Part shown: piece after piece, positions 17,267-25,288 of the stretch
Numbering within the stretch: the stretch's first letter is position 1
How the letters are laid out: every line of letters begins with the position of its first letter
NCBI GenBank assembly: GCA_027482185.1
Contig: JAIXWF010000011.1
Coordinates: 310,001 to 374,000 of the forward strand
DNA length: 64,000 bases
Reading direction: 5' to 3'
Source of the DNA: Opitutaceae bacterium
GTDB lineage: Bacteria; Verrucomicrobiota; Verrucomicrobiia; Opitutales; Opitutaceae
Translations under genes and position numbers: made by a program
The notes under the pieces: model-generated
What the model was told of the DNA's origin: nothing
What the model saw: the letters and a program-made list of their open reading frames with translations, nothing else
Database searches by the model: none

Positions 17267-18688
17267 TCACATCTTCCACGTCCGCTTCGCATACGGGCTC
17301 GGTTCGGCTTTCACGGTCTCGAGCGTCTTGCGCCAATCGGCGCCGAGCATCTTCGCCGCGAAAGCCGCGACCGCCGCCTCGTACTCCGCAAGCAATTTCG
17401 CCTTCACCGGCGCCGGCAGGAACGCGTACTCGAGGCTCGCGCGCCCGAGGGAAACGGTCTCGTCCCAGGTCAGCGCAAAGGTCCGCACCGCCGTGTAGTA
17501 CTCGTCGGTCATGTTCGAATGCCACATGCCGCGGTCGTCCGTGTTGAGGCACACGGGAATGCCGAAACGCAGATACTCGGGAAACGGATGCACCGTCACG
17601 TCCGGCGTGTATTCGAGCAGCTGGTTGCTGACCAAATTGATTTCGACGAGGAATCGGTTGGCCCGCATCAGCAGCATCGTGTCGGGGTCGGTGATCAGAT
17701 TGACGCCGTGGCCGATGCGCGTCGCGCCGAGCAGCAGGGTGTCGCGCACGTGGGCGTTGGGTTCGTCGACTTCGCCGGCGTGGATCGAAATGCCGATGCC
17801 CGGATACTGCCGCCGCATCGCGCGGTAGGTCTCGAGAAAACGGCGGGGGAAGCCTTTGTCGTTGTCCTCGCGGCCGGCCATGTTGATGCCGACCCAGCGG
17901 TCGCGGTGCGCGTCGAGAAACGCGTAAGTCCGCCCGATCTCCGCCTCGGCGATGGGCGCAAACCGCAGCACCGTGCTGAGAAACCGCACCGTCACCCCCG
18001 TCGCCACCGCATCCGGCTGCGCGAGCCGCGCCTCGTAGCGTTTCGCCATCTCCTCCGGCGGCAGCACCTTGCCGTTCTGGTCCTGCATGCCGAACGCCGG
18101 CGCCTGGAACTCGAGGTAACGCAGCCCCTCGGCCCCGAAACGCTTCATGTTTTCCACGAGCAGCTCCGGCACCGTGTGCGCGTCGAGAATCAGTTCGTTC
18201 AACCGGGCCCAGGTGAATTCGAAAAACTCATCGCGGCCCTCGCCGGGCTGGTCGAGGACCACGCCCGACATCCAGGCCGCCTTCTCCTCGGCGGTGAAGT
18301 CACGCAGCGCCTTGAACTCGGCCTTCACACCCGCCGGGAGTTTGTCGTAGCTCGAACCGCGGATCGTCACGCCGAGCATGTGGTCGAGGTTGCGGCCGCG
18401 CCAATTGAGCCCGGAGGTGCCCGCATTCGCAAACCGGGTGCGGGCGTAAAACACCTGCCCGCCGTTGCGTTGCGGATCCGTCGCGATCGCCCACCAGACC
18501 TCCGGCCAGCCCGCGCCCCCGAGGTGGTTGTGCAGGTCGCCGCCCTTCGGCAACGCCCACAGCAGCGCGTAGAGTTCGGCCGGCGAGGCCTCCCGGCGGA
18601 TGGCGGCAAAGCGCTCGGCCGCGGTTTCGGCCGCAGGGGCGGCGACGGCGGTCAACCCGGCGAACAGGCAGCAAAGTCGGAATATCAT
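17267..18688 (-). CDS. Exported adenosine deaminase (ADGF-like), paralogue 1
   Basis: 473 aa from ATG 18688 with a signal peptide (FRLCCLFAGLTAVAAPAAE). All hallmarks of the metal-dependent adenosine deaminase barrel are present. These are the HNH zinc pair (His53, His55) in KGGDLHNHL, SIHAGE with the third His ligand and catalytic Glu, RIGHGVNL, and NTDD with the terminal Asp ligand. Length and the inserted N-terminal region match extracellular ADGF-type enzymes better than the 330-residue cytoplasmic Add. Expected reaction: adenosine (or deoxyadenosine) to inosine plus ammonia in the periplasm. Divergent from the ABC importer operon. Confidence 0.92.
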   Translation of the reverse strand: MIFRLCCLFAGLTAVAAPAAETAAERFAAIRREASPAELYALLWALPKGGDLHNHLGGAGWPEVWWAIATDPQRNGGQVFYARTRFANAGTSGLNWRGRNLDHMLGVTIRGSSYDKLPAGVKAEFKALRDFTAEEKAAWMSGVVLDQPGEGRDEFFEFTWARLNELILDAHTVPELLVENMKRFGAEGLRYLEFQAPAFGMQDQNGKVLPPEEMAKRYEARLAQPDAVATGVTVRFLSTVLRFAPIAEAEIGRTYAFLDAHRDRWVGINMAGREDNDKGFPRRFLETYRAMRRQYPGIGISIHAGEVDEPNAHVRDTLLLGATRIGHGVNLITDPDTMLLMRANRFLVEINLVSNQLLEYTPDVTVHPFPEYLRFGIPVCLNTDDRGMWHSNMTDEYYTAVRTFALTWDETVSLGRASLEYAFLPAPVKAKLLAEYEAAVAAFAAKMLGADWRKTLETVKAEPSPYAKRTWKM

Positions 18689-18707
18689 GCCTCCGGGCAG
18701 CACCGCA

Positions 18708-18732
18708 CGTGCCAGCGGCCGCCGCTGGCACG
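18708..18732. promoter_or_regulatory. Inverted repeat between the deaminase and ABC operons
   Basis: CGTGCCAGCGG, loop CCG, CCGCTGGCACG is a perfect 11-bp stem in the 66-base gap between divergent starts. It could be an operator or the leader hairpin of either transcript. There is no T-run, so a terminator is unlikely. Confidence 0.45.
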
Positions 18733-18754
18733 GGATTCGCTCTCCCTCCGGCGG

Positions 18755-19501
18755 GTGATTTCCCTGAGCCAAGTAAGCAAACACTATACTAACGGCCCCG
18801 CCGCCGTGGCCGGCGCGGACCTGGCGGTCGCCCGCGGCGAGCTCGTGAGCCTGCTCGGACCCTCCGGCTGCGGTAAAAGCACCCTCCTCCGCATCGCGGC
18901 CGGGCTCGAGGTCCCCGACGCCGGCACGGCCGAAATCGACGGCCTCGCCCCGGCCGAAGCGTGCCGGCGCGGCGCGCTCGGCGTCGCCTTCCAGCGCCCC
19001 GCGCTCGTGCCTTCCCGCACCGCCCTCGAAAATGTCGCGTTGACCCTCGAGCTCCTGCGGCCGGCGGCGGCGCTCGACCCGCGCGAATTGCTGGAAACCT
19101 TCGGGCTGGGGGCGTTTTTGCATCATTATCCGCACCAACTGTCCGGCGGCATGCAGCAACGCGTCAACATCGCGTGCGCGCTGGTCCACGGGCCCGCCGT
19201 GCTGTTGCTCGACGAGCCCTTCGGCGCCCTCGACGAACTCACCCGCGCCGACCTGACCGCCTGGCTCCGCGGCGTGCTCGCGCGCACCGGCCAGACCGTC
19301 CTGCTTGTCACCCACAGCGTCGAGGAAGCCGTCGCCCTCTCCCACCGCATCGCGATGCTCTCACCCCGCCCGGGCCGGATCCGCGCCGTCCTCGACGTCC
19401 CGGCCGCCGCCCGCACCGACGATTGGACCGCTCCCGCCGCCATCGCCATGGTCGCCGCGGTGCGCCGGCAGCTGCGCGAGTTCGTGCCCGCCGCCGCATG
19501 A
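18755..19501 (+). CDS. ABC transporter ATP-binding protein (SsuB/TauB type)
   Basis: 248 aa from GTG 18755, chosen because it places the A-loop VSKHY at residues 7-11, the usual distance from the Walker A motif GPSGCGKST (35-43). Signature LSGGMQQRV, Walker B VLLLDEPFGALD and switch His in VTHSVEEA follow in order. The subfamily is that of nitrate/sulfonate/taurine-type importers. The stop overlaps the permease start as ATGA. Codons 7-13 are unusually AT-rich (GTA, AAA, TAT, ACT) and coincide with the second AGTAAG-N5-ACT site, so this stretch may also be an operator. Context suggests a purine nucleoside or related base as substrate. Confidence 0.92.
   Translation: MISLSQVSKHYTNGPAAVAGADLAVARGELVSLLGPSGCGKSTLLRIAAGLEVPDAGTAEIDGLAPAEACRRGALGVAFQRPALVPSRTALENVALTLELLRPAAALDPRELLETFGLGAFLHHYPHQLSGGMQQRVNIACALVHGPAVLLLDEPFGALDELTRADLTAWLRGVLARTGQTVLLVTHSVEEAVALSHRIAMLSPRPGRIRAVLDVPAAARTDDWTAPAAIAMVAAVRRQLREFVPAAA
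18772..18794. promoter_or_regulatory. Candidate TetR-type operator inside the ATPase reading frame
   Basis: AGTAAGCAAACACT (18772-18785) shares AGTAAG and the final ACT with the palindrome core at 14384 and the site at 29938. Read on the minus strand, the stretch TTAGTATAGTGTTTGCTTAC resembles the site upstream of hupE over about 24 bases. It lies 84-97 bases upstream of the deaminase start and 17-30 bases inside the ATPase gene. Confidence 0.45.
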
Positions 19502-20238
19502 AACCGTGGCTGCCAGTCCTCGGCGTCGCCGCTCTCGCCCCGCTCGCCTGGCAGGCGGCGATCTGGATCTTCGCGCCCCCGCCGGCCCTGCTGCCGTCGC
19601 CCGCGCTGGTCGCCGGCGTGCTCTGGTCCGAGCGCCGCGAGCTCGCCGGCCACACCTTGGTCACGTTGGGCGAGGCCGTCGGCGGCTACGCCCTCGCCAA
19701 CCTGCTCGCCCTCGGGCTCGCGTTCCTGTTCTACCGGCTCCGGACCGCCGAGGCCGTCCTCGCCCCGTGGCTCGTGGTCGCGAAGAACATCCCGTTTCCC
19801 GCCCTCGCCAGCATTCTCGTCGTGCTCCTCGGCGACACCCTCGCCCCCAAGCTCGTCGTCGTCGTCCTCGTCACGTTCTTCCCGATTCTCGCCAACGTGA
19901 GCCAGGGCCTGCGCTCCGCCGACCCCGTGCTCGTCGACCGCCTGCGCACCCTGCACGCCACGCCGGGCCAGATCTTCCGCAAGGTCGCCTGGCCGGCCGC
20001 GCTCCCCGCCTATTTCGCGGCCCACGAGATTGCGTTCACCGGCAGCATCATCGCCGCGATCGCCGCGGAATGGCTCTTCGCCCAACGCGGCCTCGGCTAC
20101 CTCATCGTGCACGCGACCACGCAATTCCGCACCGACCGCCTCTTCGCCGTCACGCTGATCGCCAGCGCCCTCGCGATCGCGGCCTACGGGCTGGTGCGCC
20201 TCGCCGCCGCGCGCGTCCTGCGCTGGCGCCGTCTCTGA
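19498..20238 (+). CDS. ABC transporter permease (SsuC type)
   Basis: 246 aa from ATG 19498, which overlaps the ATPase stop by four bases. About six hydrophobic segments are visible, starting with LPVLGVAALAPLAWQAAIWI. The cytoplasmic EAA-like loop is DRLRTLHATPGQIFRKVAWP, the contact site for the ATPase. This is the single-permease type that normally works as a homodimer with a SsuB-like ATPase and an NMT1/SsuA-like binding protein, both encoded in this operon. Confidence 0.9.
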   Translation: MKPWLPVLGVAALAPLAWQAAIWIFAPPPALLPSPALVAGVLWSERRELAGHTLVTLGEAVGGYALANLLALGLAFLFYRLRTAEAVLAPWLVVAKNIPFPALASILVVLLGDTLAPKLVVVVLVTFFPILANVSQGLRSADPVLVDRLRTLHATPGQIFRKVAWPAALPAYFAAHEIAFTGSIIAAIAAEWLFAQRGLGYLIVHATTQFRTDRLFAVTLIASALAIAAYGLVRLAAARVLRWRRL

Positions 20239-20243
20239 TTTAC

Positions 20244-21242
20244 ATGTCCCTGTTTCCCGGCCTGTCATCCGCCTCGCCCCTCCCCGTGCGCGTGGTGCTG
20301 CTCAGCACCTACCGCCGCGGTCTCCAACCGTGGATCGATCGCGAGGGCCTGCGCGGTCCCGTGCCCATCGGAAACGGCGGCGAACTCTTTCTCAATGACC
20401 GCGGCTGCGCCGGGCTCGTCACCGGCATGGGCGCCATCAACGCCACCGCCACGACCCTGGCCTTCGGCTTCGATGCGCGCTTCGACGTCGCGTCGGCGTA
20501 CTGGTTCATCGCCGGGCTCGGCGGCATCGATCCCGAGGACGCCGGCCTCGGCAGCGCGGTCTGGACGGAGTGGATCGTCGACGGCGACCTCGTCCACGAA
20601 ATCGACGCCCGCGAAATCCCGCCCGACTGGTCCACCGGCCGGCTCGTGCTCAACACCGCGCGCCCCTTCGCCCCGCCGCCGCCGCGCGCCGGCACCGCCT
20701 TCGGCGTCCGCGAGGTCTACCGCCTCAATCCGGCCCTGCGCGACTGGGCGCTGCGCCTCACCGCCGCCACGCCATTGGCCGATACCCCCGCGGTGGCCGA
20801 CTTCCGCCGGACCTACGCGGACAGTTTCCCCGTCGCCGCGCAGCCGCCGCGCGTGCTCGCCGGCGACATCATCGCCGCCAGCACCTATTGGCACGGCGCC
20901 AAACTCAACGACTGGGCCAACCGCTGGGTCGATTTCTGGACCGAGGGCCGCGGCAAGATGGTAATCACCACCATGGAGGACGCCGGCCGCGCCGCCGCCG
21001 TCCAGACGCTCGCCGCCGCCGGCCGCGCCGATTTCTCGCGGCTGCTCTGCCTGCGCACCGGCTGCAATTTTTCCCGCCCGCCGGCCGGGCTCGACGTCGT
21101 CCGCAGCCTCGGCGGCGACACCGGCCACGATCCGTTCATCGGCGAAGGTCCCTGCCTCGAAAACATGATCCGCGTCGGCGGCCCCGTCCTCGACGCGCTC
21201 CTCGCCGACTGGCCCCGCTACGCCCGCGAGACCCCGGCCTGA
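20244..21242 (+). CDS. NUP family purine nucleoside permease-like protein, no signal peptide
   Basis: 332 aa from ATG 20244, five bases after the permease stop. The sequence matches the purine nucleoside permease (NUP) family: VTGMGAINATATTLAFGFD, a GLGGIDPEDAGLGSAVW segment, the WIVDGDLVHEIDAREIP run, and ASTYWHGAKLNDWANRWVDF. It is closely related to the protein at 22382-23455, but it lacks the N-terminal signal and is shorter. Family knowledge: the fungal member is implicated in purine nucleoside transport, and the fold resembles nucleoside phosphorylases, so an enzymatic role (cytoplasmic nucleoside cleavage) should be considered. Being inside the ABC operon supports a purine role. Confidence 0.87.
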   Translation: MSLFPGLSSASPLPVRVVLLSTYRRGLQPWIDREGLRGPVPIGNGGELFLNDRGCAGLVTGMGAINATATTLAFGFDARFDVASAYWFIAGLGGIDPEDAGLGSAVWTEWIVDGDLVHEIDAREIPPDWSTGRLVLNTARPFAPPPPRAGTAFGVREVYRLNPALRDWALRLTAATPLADTPAVADFRRTYADSFPVAAQPPRVLAGDIIAASTYWHGAKLNDWANRWVDFWTEGRGKMVITTMEDAGRAAAVQTLAAAGRADFSRLLCLRTGCNFSRPPAGLDVVRSLGGDTGHDPFIGEGPCLENMIRVGGPVLDALLADWPRYARETPA

Positions 21243-22375
21243 TGCGCGCCCGGCCCCTCTCCTCCTTCGGCCGGCGTTTCGCCGCGACCTGCGCCCTGCT
21301 GGCGACCTTGGCCCTGGCCGGCTGCGCGCGCGATGCGCCGCCCGCGGCCGTCGCCGCTGCGCCGGAGCCGTTTGCCGCCACGCTCGCGCGCGTGCAGGCC
21401 GTGCTGCCGGCGAAGCACTATGTGAACAACGACTACCTGCCCGCCGCCGGGGCGCCCGTTCCCGCGTGGACGGAGAAACGCCGGATCCGCGTCGGCCTGC
21501 CCTGGCTGCTCAACGACGAGGAGGCGCCGTGGTTCGTTGCCGATTCCCAGGGCTTCTTCGCCGCCGCGGGTCTCGAGGTCGAACTGCTCCCGGGCGGCCC
21601 CGGGAAAAACTACCTCGCCCAACTCGCGGCCCGCACGATCGACATCGGCGTGATCAACATGAGCACGCACGTCGCCAAGTTTGTCGCCAGCCCCACCGGC
21701 GCCGACGTCGTCATCGTCGGCGCGATCCTGCGGCGCACCCCCGAGGTCATCCTCGCCCTCGACGCCGCGGTCCCCTCCGACCAACCCAGCGCGCGGCCCC
21801 TCACCGCCCGCGACCTCGTCGGCCGCCGGATCGGCATCGAAACGACGTCCCAGTATCTCGTCGAAGCCGTCTTCGAACGCGCCGGCCTGCCGAAGGACAG
21901 CGCCACGCTCGTCCGGGTCACGACCGTCGACGCCCTCGTGCACGGCCGCGTCCAAGCCGTCATCGCCTGGATCGTGAACCAGCCCCGCCTGCTCGAGGAC
22001 GCCGGCTACCGCAACTGGCACGCGCTGCGTTTGGCCGATCTCGGCTGGGAGGACTACGCGGACGTCAGCGTCGTCCGGCCCGATTTGCTCGATTTCGATC
22101 CCCAGTTGGTCCGCCGCTACCTCTGGGCCCTGCGACAGGCCGTCGAGTTCATGCTCGACCATCCGGCCGAAGCGGCCGCGATTACGCGCCGGCGCGCGAC
22201 CGACGCCGCCCTGTCCGAAACGCAGATCCGGAGGCGGTTCGAACTGCAGGAGCCGCTGATCGTGGCCGGCGACCGCGCCAATCTCTTGCGCGTCGATCCC
22301 GCCGCCCTCGACCGCACCGCCGCGCATCTCGTGCGCGCCGGCATCCTCGCGCTGCCTGCCGCCCCGCGTCGCTGA
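21242..22375 (+). CDS. ABC transporter substrate-binding lipoprotein (NMT1/SsuA type)
   Basis: 377 aa from ATG 21242, one base overlapping the previous stop (TGATG). A lipobox LALAGC near residue 25-30 follows a hydrophobic signal, so the protein is a lipoprotein. The mature part has the NMT1/THI5-like binding fold: RIRVGLPWLLNDEEAPWFVA at the start of lobe 1, GFFAAAGLEVELLPGGPG, and GRRIGIETTSQYLVEAVFE at lobe 2. It is encoded between two NUP genes, an unusual insertion that suggests the importer and the NUP proteins act together. The ligand is likely a purine base, nucleoside or precursor (inference). Confidence 0.9.
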   Translation: MRARPLSSFGRRFAATCALLATLALAGCARDAPPAAVAAAPEPFAATLARVQAVLPAKHYVNNDYLPAAGAPVPAWTEKRRIRVGLPWLLNDEEAPWFVADSQGFFAAAGLEVELLPGGPGKNYLAQLAARTIDIGVINMSTHVAKFVASPTGADVVIVGAILRRTPEVILALDAAVPSDQPSARPLTARDLVGRRIGIETTSQYLVEAVFERAGLPKDSATLVRVTTVDALVHGRVQAVIAWIVNQPRLLEDAGYRNWHALRLADLGWEDYADVSVVRPDLLDFDPQLVRRYLWALRQAVEFMLDHPAEAAAITRRRATDAALSETQIRRRFELQEPLIVAGDRANLLRVDPAALDRTAAHLVRAGILALPAAPRR

Positions 22376-22381
22376 TTTCCC

Positions 22382-23455
22382 ATGAAACCAACCCGTCTCT
22401 TCCTCTGTTTGGTCGCCGCGGCCCTGGTCGCCCGCGCCGCCGAAAAACCGATTCCCGTCAAAGCCGTCATCGTCGTCACCTACGAGGACGGCGCCTACAC
22501 CGGCGACAAACCCGGCGGCCTCCAGCCGTGGGCCGAAGGTGAAAAACTCGACCGGATCGTGCCCGTGCCCGGCACGTTCCGCGGCGACATCGTGATGAAC
22601 GCCGACGGCGTCGTCGGCCTCGTCTCCGGCCGCGGCCCCATCAACGGCGCCAGCTCCGTCATGGCCCTCGGCCTCGACCCGCGTTTCGATTTCTCGAAGG
22701 CGTACTGGTTCCTCACCGCGCTCACCGGCTTCGACCCGCACGACGCCTCCCTCGCCTCCGTGATGTGGGGCCAATGGATCGTCGACGGCGACTGGGCCCA
22801 CGAAGTCGACGCGCGCGAATTGCCGCAGGACTGGGACACGACCTACTTCCCGGTCCACGCCACCTCGCCCGACCAGAAACCCGCCGCCCGCGGCTCGACG
22901 GAACTGCTCGCCGTGCGCGAGGCCTACCGGCTCAACCCCGCGCTGTCGGCCTGGGCGTATCAATTGACCAAGGACACACCGCTCGCCGACACGCCCGGCA
23001 TGGCGGAGTACCGGAAACGGTTCGTCGGTTTCCCCAACGCCCAGCGCCCGCCGTTCGTGCTGCAAGGTTCGAATCTCGCCGCCGGCACGTATTGGCACGG
23101 GGTGAAGCGCACGGATTGGGCCAACCGCTGGGTCAAACTTTGGACCGACGGCGCCGGCAACTTCGTCTCGACGTCGACACCGGACGGCGGCCGCATCGGC
23201 GCCCTCACCGCGCTCGCCCGCGCCGGCAAAGTCGACCTGCAACGCGTCATGCAGATGCACGCCGCGATGAACTTCTCGATGCAGGCGCCCGGCATGACGG
23301 CTCTCGAGAGCGTGAACTACGACACCCCGGGCCGCCCGCACCCCGGCATGGCGCCCGCGCTCGTTTCGTCGTACGCCGTCGGCAGCCGCGTGCTCCGCGA
23401 GCTCGTGCGCAACTGGGACCGCTATCGGGACGAGATCCCCGGCAAGACCCCGTAG
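22382..23455 (+). CDS. NUP family purine nucleoside permease-like protein, exported
   Basis: 357 aa with a signal peptide (TRLFLCLVAAALVARAAE). It shares the family hallmarks with the protein at 20244: GDIVMNADGVVGLVSGRGPI, YWFLTALTGFDPHDASLASV, WIVDGDWAHEVDARELP and AGTYWHGVKRTDWANRWVKL. The signal indicates a periplasmic location, in contrast to its paralogue. It begins six bases after the binding-protein stop, so it is the last gene of the five-gene operon. Its TAG stop is inside the left arm of the 23452-23511 palindrome. Confidence 0.88.
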   Translation: MKPTRLFLCLVAAALVARAAEKPIPVKAVIVVTYEDGAYTGDKPGGLQPWAEGEKLDRIVPVPGTFRGDIVMNADGVVGLVSGRGPINGASSVMALGLDPRFDFSKAYWFLTALTGFDPHDASLASVMWGQWIVDGDWAHEVDARELPQDWDTTYFPVHATSPDQKPAARGSTELLAVREAYRLNPALSAWAYQLTKDTPLADTPGMAEYRKRFVGFPNAQRPPFVLQGSNLAAGTYWHGVKRTDWANRWVKLWTDGAGNFVSTSTPDGGRIGALTALARAGKVDLQRVMQMHAAMNFSMQAPGMTALESVNYDTPGRPHPGMAPALVSSYAVGSRVLRELVRNWDRYRDEIPGKTP

Positions 23456-23511
23456 CCCGGGCCTTCAGCCCGGGTGCAGGGGAAACATCCCGGGCTGAAG
23501 GCCCGGGCTAC
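23452..23511. repeat. REP palindrome between convergent genes
   Basis: A perfect 23-bp inverted repeat (left arm 23452-23474 beginning GTAGCCCGGGCCTTCAGCCC, right arm 23489-23511) separated by 14 bases. The stop codon of the NUP gene lies in the left arm, and the stop codon of the RAYT frame lies in the right arm. It shares the GTAGCCCGG...CTTCAGCCCG core with the two units at 17013-17055. It could also act as a bidirectional terminator. Confidence 0.85.
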
Positions 23512-24115
23512 GGAATCCGCCACGGCCACGCGGATGCATCTCGGACCAATCCGGCCTTGACCGGGTTCTGGACAATATAGGCCGCGATGCGCGCGCGCTC
23601 GGCCTCGTGGCGCAGCCATCGGTCGAACCACGACTCCTGCCAGAACGCTCCTGTTCGGCCGAGGACGAGATTGGCCGCGCGCGCAACGCGACCCTTCCAG
23701 GCCGCGAGCATTCGTCGCAAGGGGACGATTTCGCTCCGCGTAGGCTCGACGATGAAATGAACATGGTTGGGCATCGCGACCGCTGCGGAGACACGCCAGC
23801 CGGTGCGGATTTCCAAATCCGCCCAGTGCGCCATGACAATTCGCGCCGCGTCGGCAGTATTGAAAGGAGAGAAACCGAAACCTTGATCGACGTATTTCTC
23901 GCAGATCGCAAAGGACGCACGTTGCAGCGTCACACTTTCCGGTGACCCAGGGGGATCTCCGCGAGGCAGAGATGGACTTCCCGCAGGCGAGCGACGACGT
24001 CCGGCGGCAGCGAACCGGCGCAACGAACGGTGACAAAGTGGGGCCGACCCGCGACTTCCCAGTGGGGCAGACGGTGATGCCAGCGTTCGCGGGTATCGCT
24101 CAAGGTGCCGGACAT
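23508..24115 (-). pseudogene. RAYT (REP-associated Y1 transposase), frameshifted
   Basis: The first part is read from ATG 24115 (MSGTLSDTRERWHHRLPHWE, then FVTVRCAGSLPPDVVARLRE) and meets a stop at 23930. The remainder continues in another frame (TLQRASFAICEKYVDQGFGF, then the HUH motif MPNHVHFIVEP, the catalytic-Tyr region FWQESWFDRWLRHEAERARI and YIVQNPVKAGLV) to 23508. Adding one base to the G5 run at 23950-23954 (C5 in the coding strand) would join both parts in phase as AEIPPGSPESVTLQRAS. So this is either a one-base inactivating deletion, a homopolymer sequencing error, or slippage. The family processes REP palindromes by single-strand transposition; one such palindrome abuts the gene. 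Confidence 0.85.
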
Positions 24116-24184
24116 GTCGCGAACCTGCGAAGCAGTCGCGCGGCAACAAGGGGCAATGAGACGAAATCAGATGAACGGCCCGGG

Positions 24185-25288
24185 CTACCTCGCCGCCTCC
24201 CGCACTGCCGCGAGATACACCGCGCGATCCGCTTCCGGCAACCACGCGATCCGAAAACTGTTTTCCGCCAACGTCACGATCTCCGCCTTCGTCAATCCGA
24301 CCGTGCGGTGCACGCCGAGCATCAGGTCGCCGACGAGCAAGCCGCGCATCAGGCCGGGGTCGTCGGAGTTGATCGTGACCAGCAGCCGCAGCTCGAGCAT
24401 GCGCTTCACGGCCTTCGCCCGGAATTCGAGGCGCCCGGGAATATCCGCTTCCATCAACGTCGGGCAAACCGTCAGCCCGATGCCCCGCGCCTTCACCGCC
24501 GCGATCAACGCGGGGTCGTCGAGCACGTTGATGCCGTGGTCGATGCGCTCCACCTTGAGTTCGTCGAGGCAACCCCAGTGGTGCGCGAGCGTGTTCGGCT
24601 GGTTCACGTCGCAGTGCGAGGTCGCCCGCAGCCCGAGCGAACGCGCCCGGGCGAACACGCCGGCGAACTTCCGCGGAAAGTCTTTCTCCTCCGGATTGTC
24701 GAGCCCGACGCCGAGGATGCGCCGGTGCCACGGTTTGCTCGCTTCCAAGATCGCGAGCGCGGATTCCACGGAACGGTCGCGGTTGAAACACATGATGTAC
24801 TCGACGCGCACGCCGAATTCGTTCCGCGCCGCCGCCTGCGCCGCGAGCAACCCGGCGAACACCGTCGCGAGCGGAATGCCGCGCTCCGTGTGCATCTGCG
24901 GATCGAAGAACATTTCCGTATAAACAATCCCCTGCGCCTTGGCCCGCCGCAGGTGCGCGACCGCCACCTCCCGGAAGTCCGCCTCCGTGCGGATCACCGA
25001 GAGCAGCTCCTCGTAAACTTCGATGAACGACTTCAGGTCCCGGCCGTCGCGTTGCCTTTGGCGCACCGCCGCCGCCGTCGCATAGCGCCCCGGCAGGGAA
25101 TTCCGTTTTGCCAATTCGAGGTAATGCTCCGGTTCCAACGTGCCCTCGAAGTGCACGTGCAATTCCGCTTTCGGAATCGACCAGATGAACGCCTTGGTGG
25201 CCGCCTCATCCGCCGCCGATGCCGCGGCCTGCACCGCCGCCGCGAAGGCAATCACCGCCGCCCAAAGCCCAAGCCCCGTCCGCTTCAT
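24185..25288 (-). CDS. Exported adenosine deaminase-family protein, divergent paralogue
   Basis: 367 aa from ATG 25288, overlapping the upstream stop as ATGA, with an Ala-rich signal peptide. His44 and His46 (ELHVHFEGT), His225, His251 (ERIDHGINVL) and Asp309/Asp310 (NSDD) keep the metal-site pattern. The normal HAGE motif is replaced by HCDVNQ, so Val228 stands where the catalytic Glu is expected, with Asp227 next to it. The protein is nearer in length to cytoplasmic Add/adenine deaminases than the other two paralogues. Substrate and even activity are therefore uncertain; a modified adenine or other N6-substituted purine is possible (inference). Last gene of a four-gene minus-strand operon. 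Confidence 0.83.
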   Translation of the reverse strand: MKRTGLGLWAAVIAFAAAVQAAASAADEAATKAFIWSIPKAELHVHFEGTLEPEHYLELAKRNSLPGRYATAAAVRQRQRDGRDLKSFIEVYEELLSVIRTEADFREVAVAHLRRAKAQGIVYTEMFFDPQMHTERGIPLATVFAGLLAAQAAARNEFGVRVEYIMCFNRDRSVESALAILEASKPWHRRILGVGLDNPEEKDFPRKFAGVFARARSLGLRATSHCDVNQPNTLAHHWGCLDELKVERIDHGINVLDDPALIAAVKARGIGLTVCPTLMEADIPGRLEFRAKAVKRMLELRLLVTINSDDPGLMRGLLVGDLMLGVHRTVGLTKAEIVTLAENSFRIAWLPEADRAVYLAAVREAAR

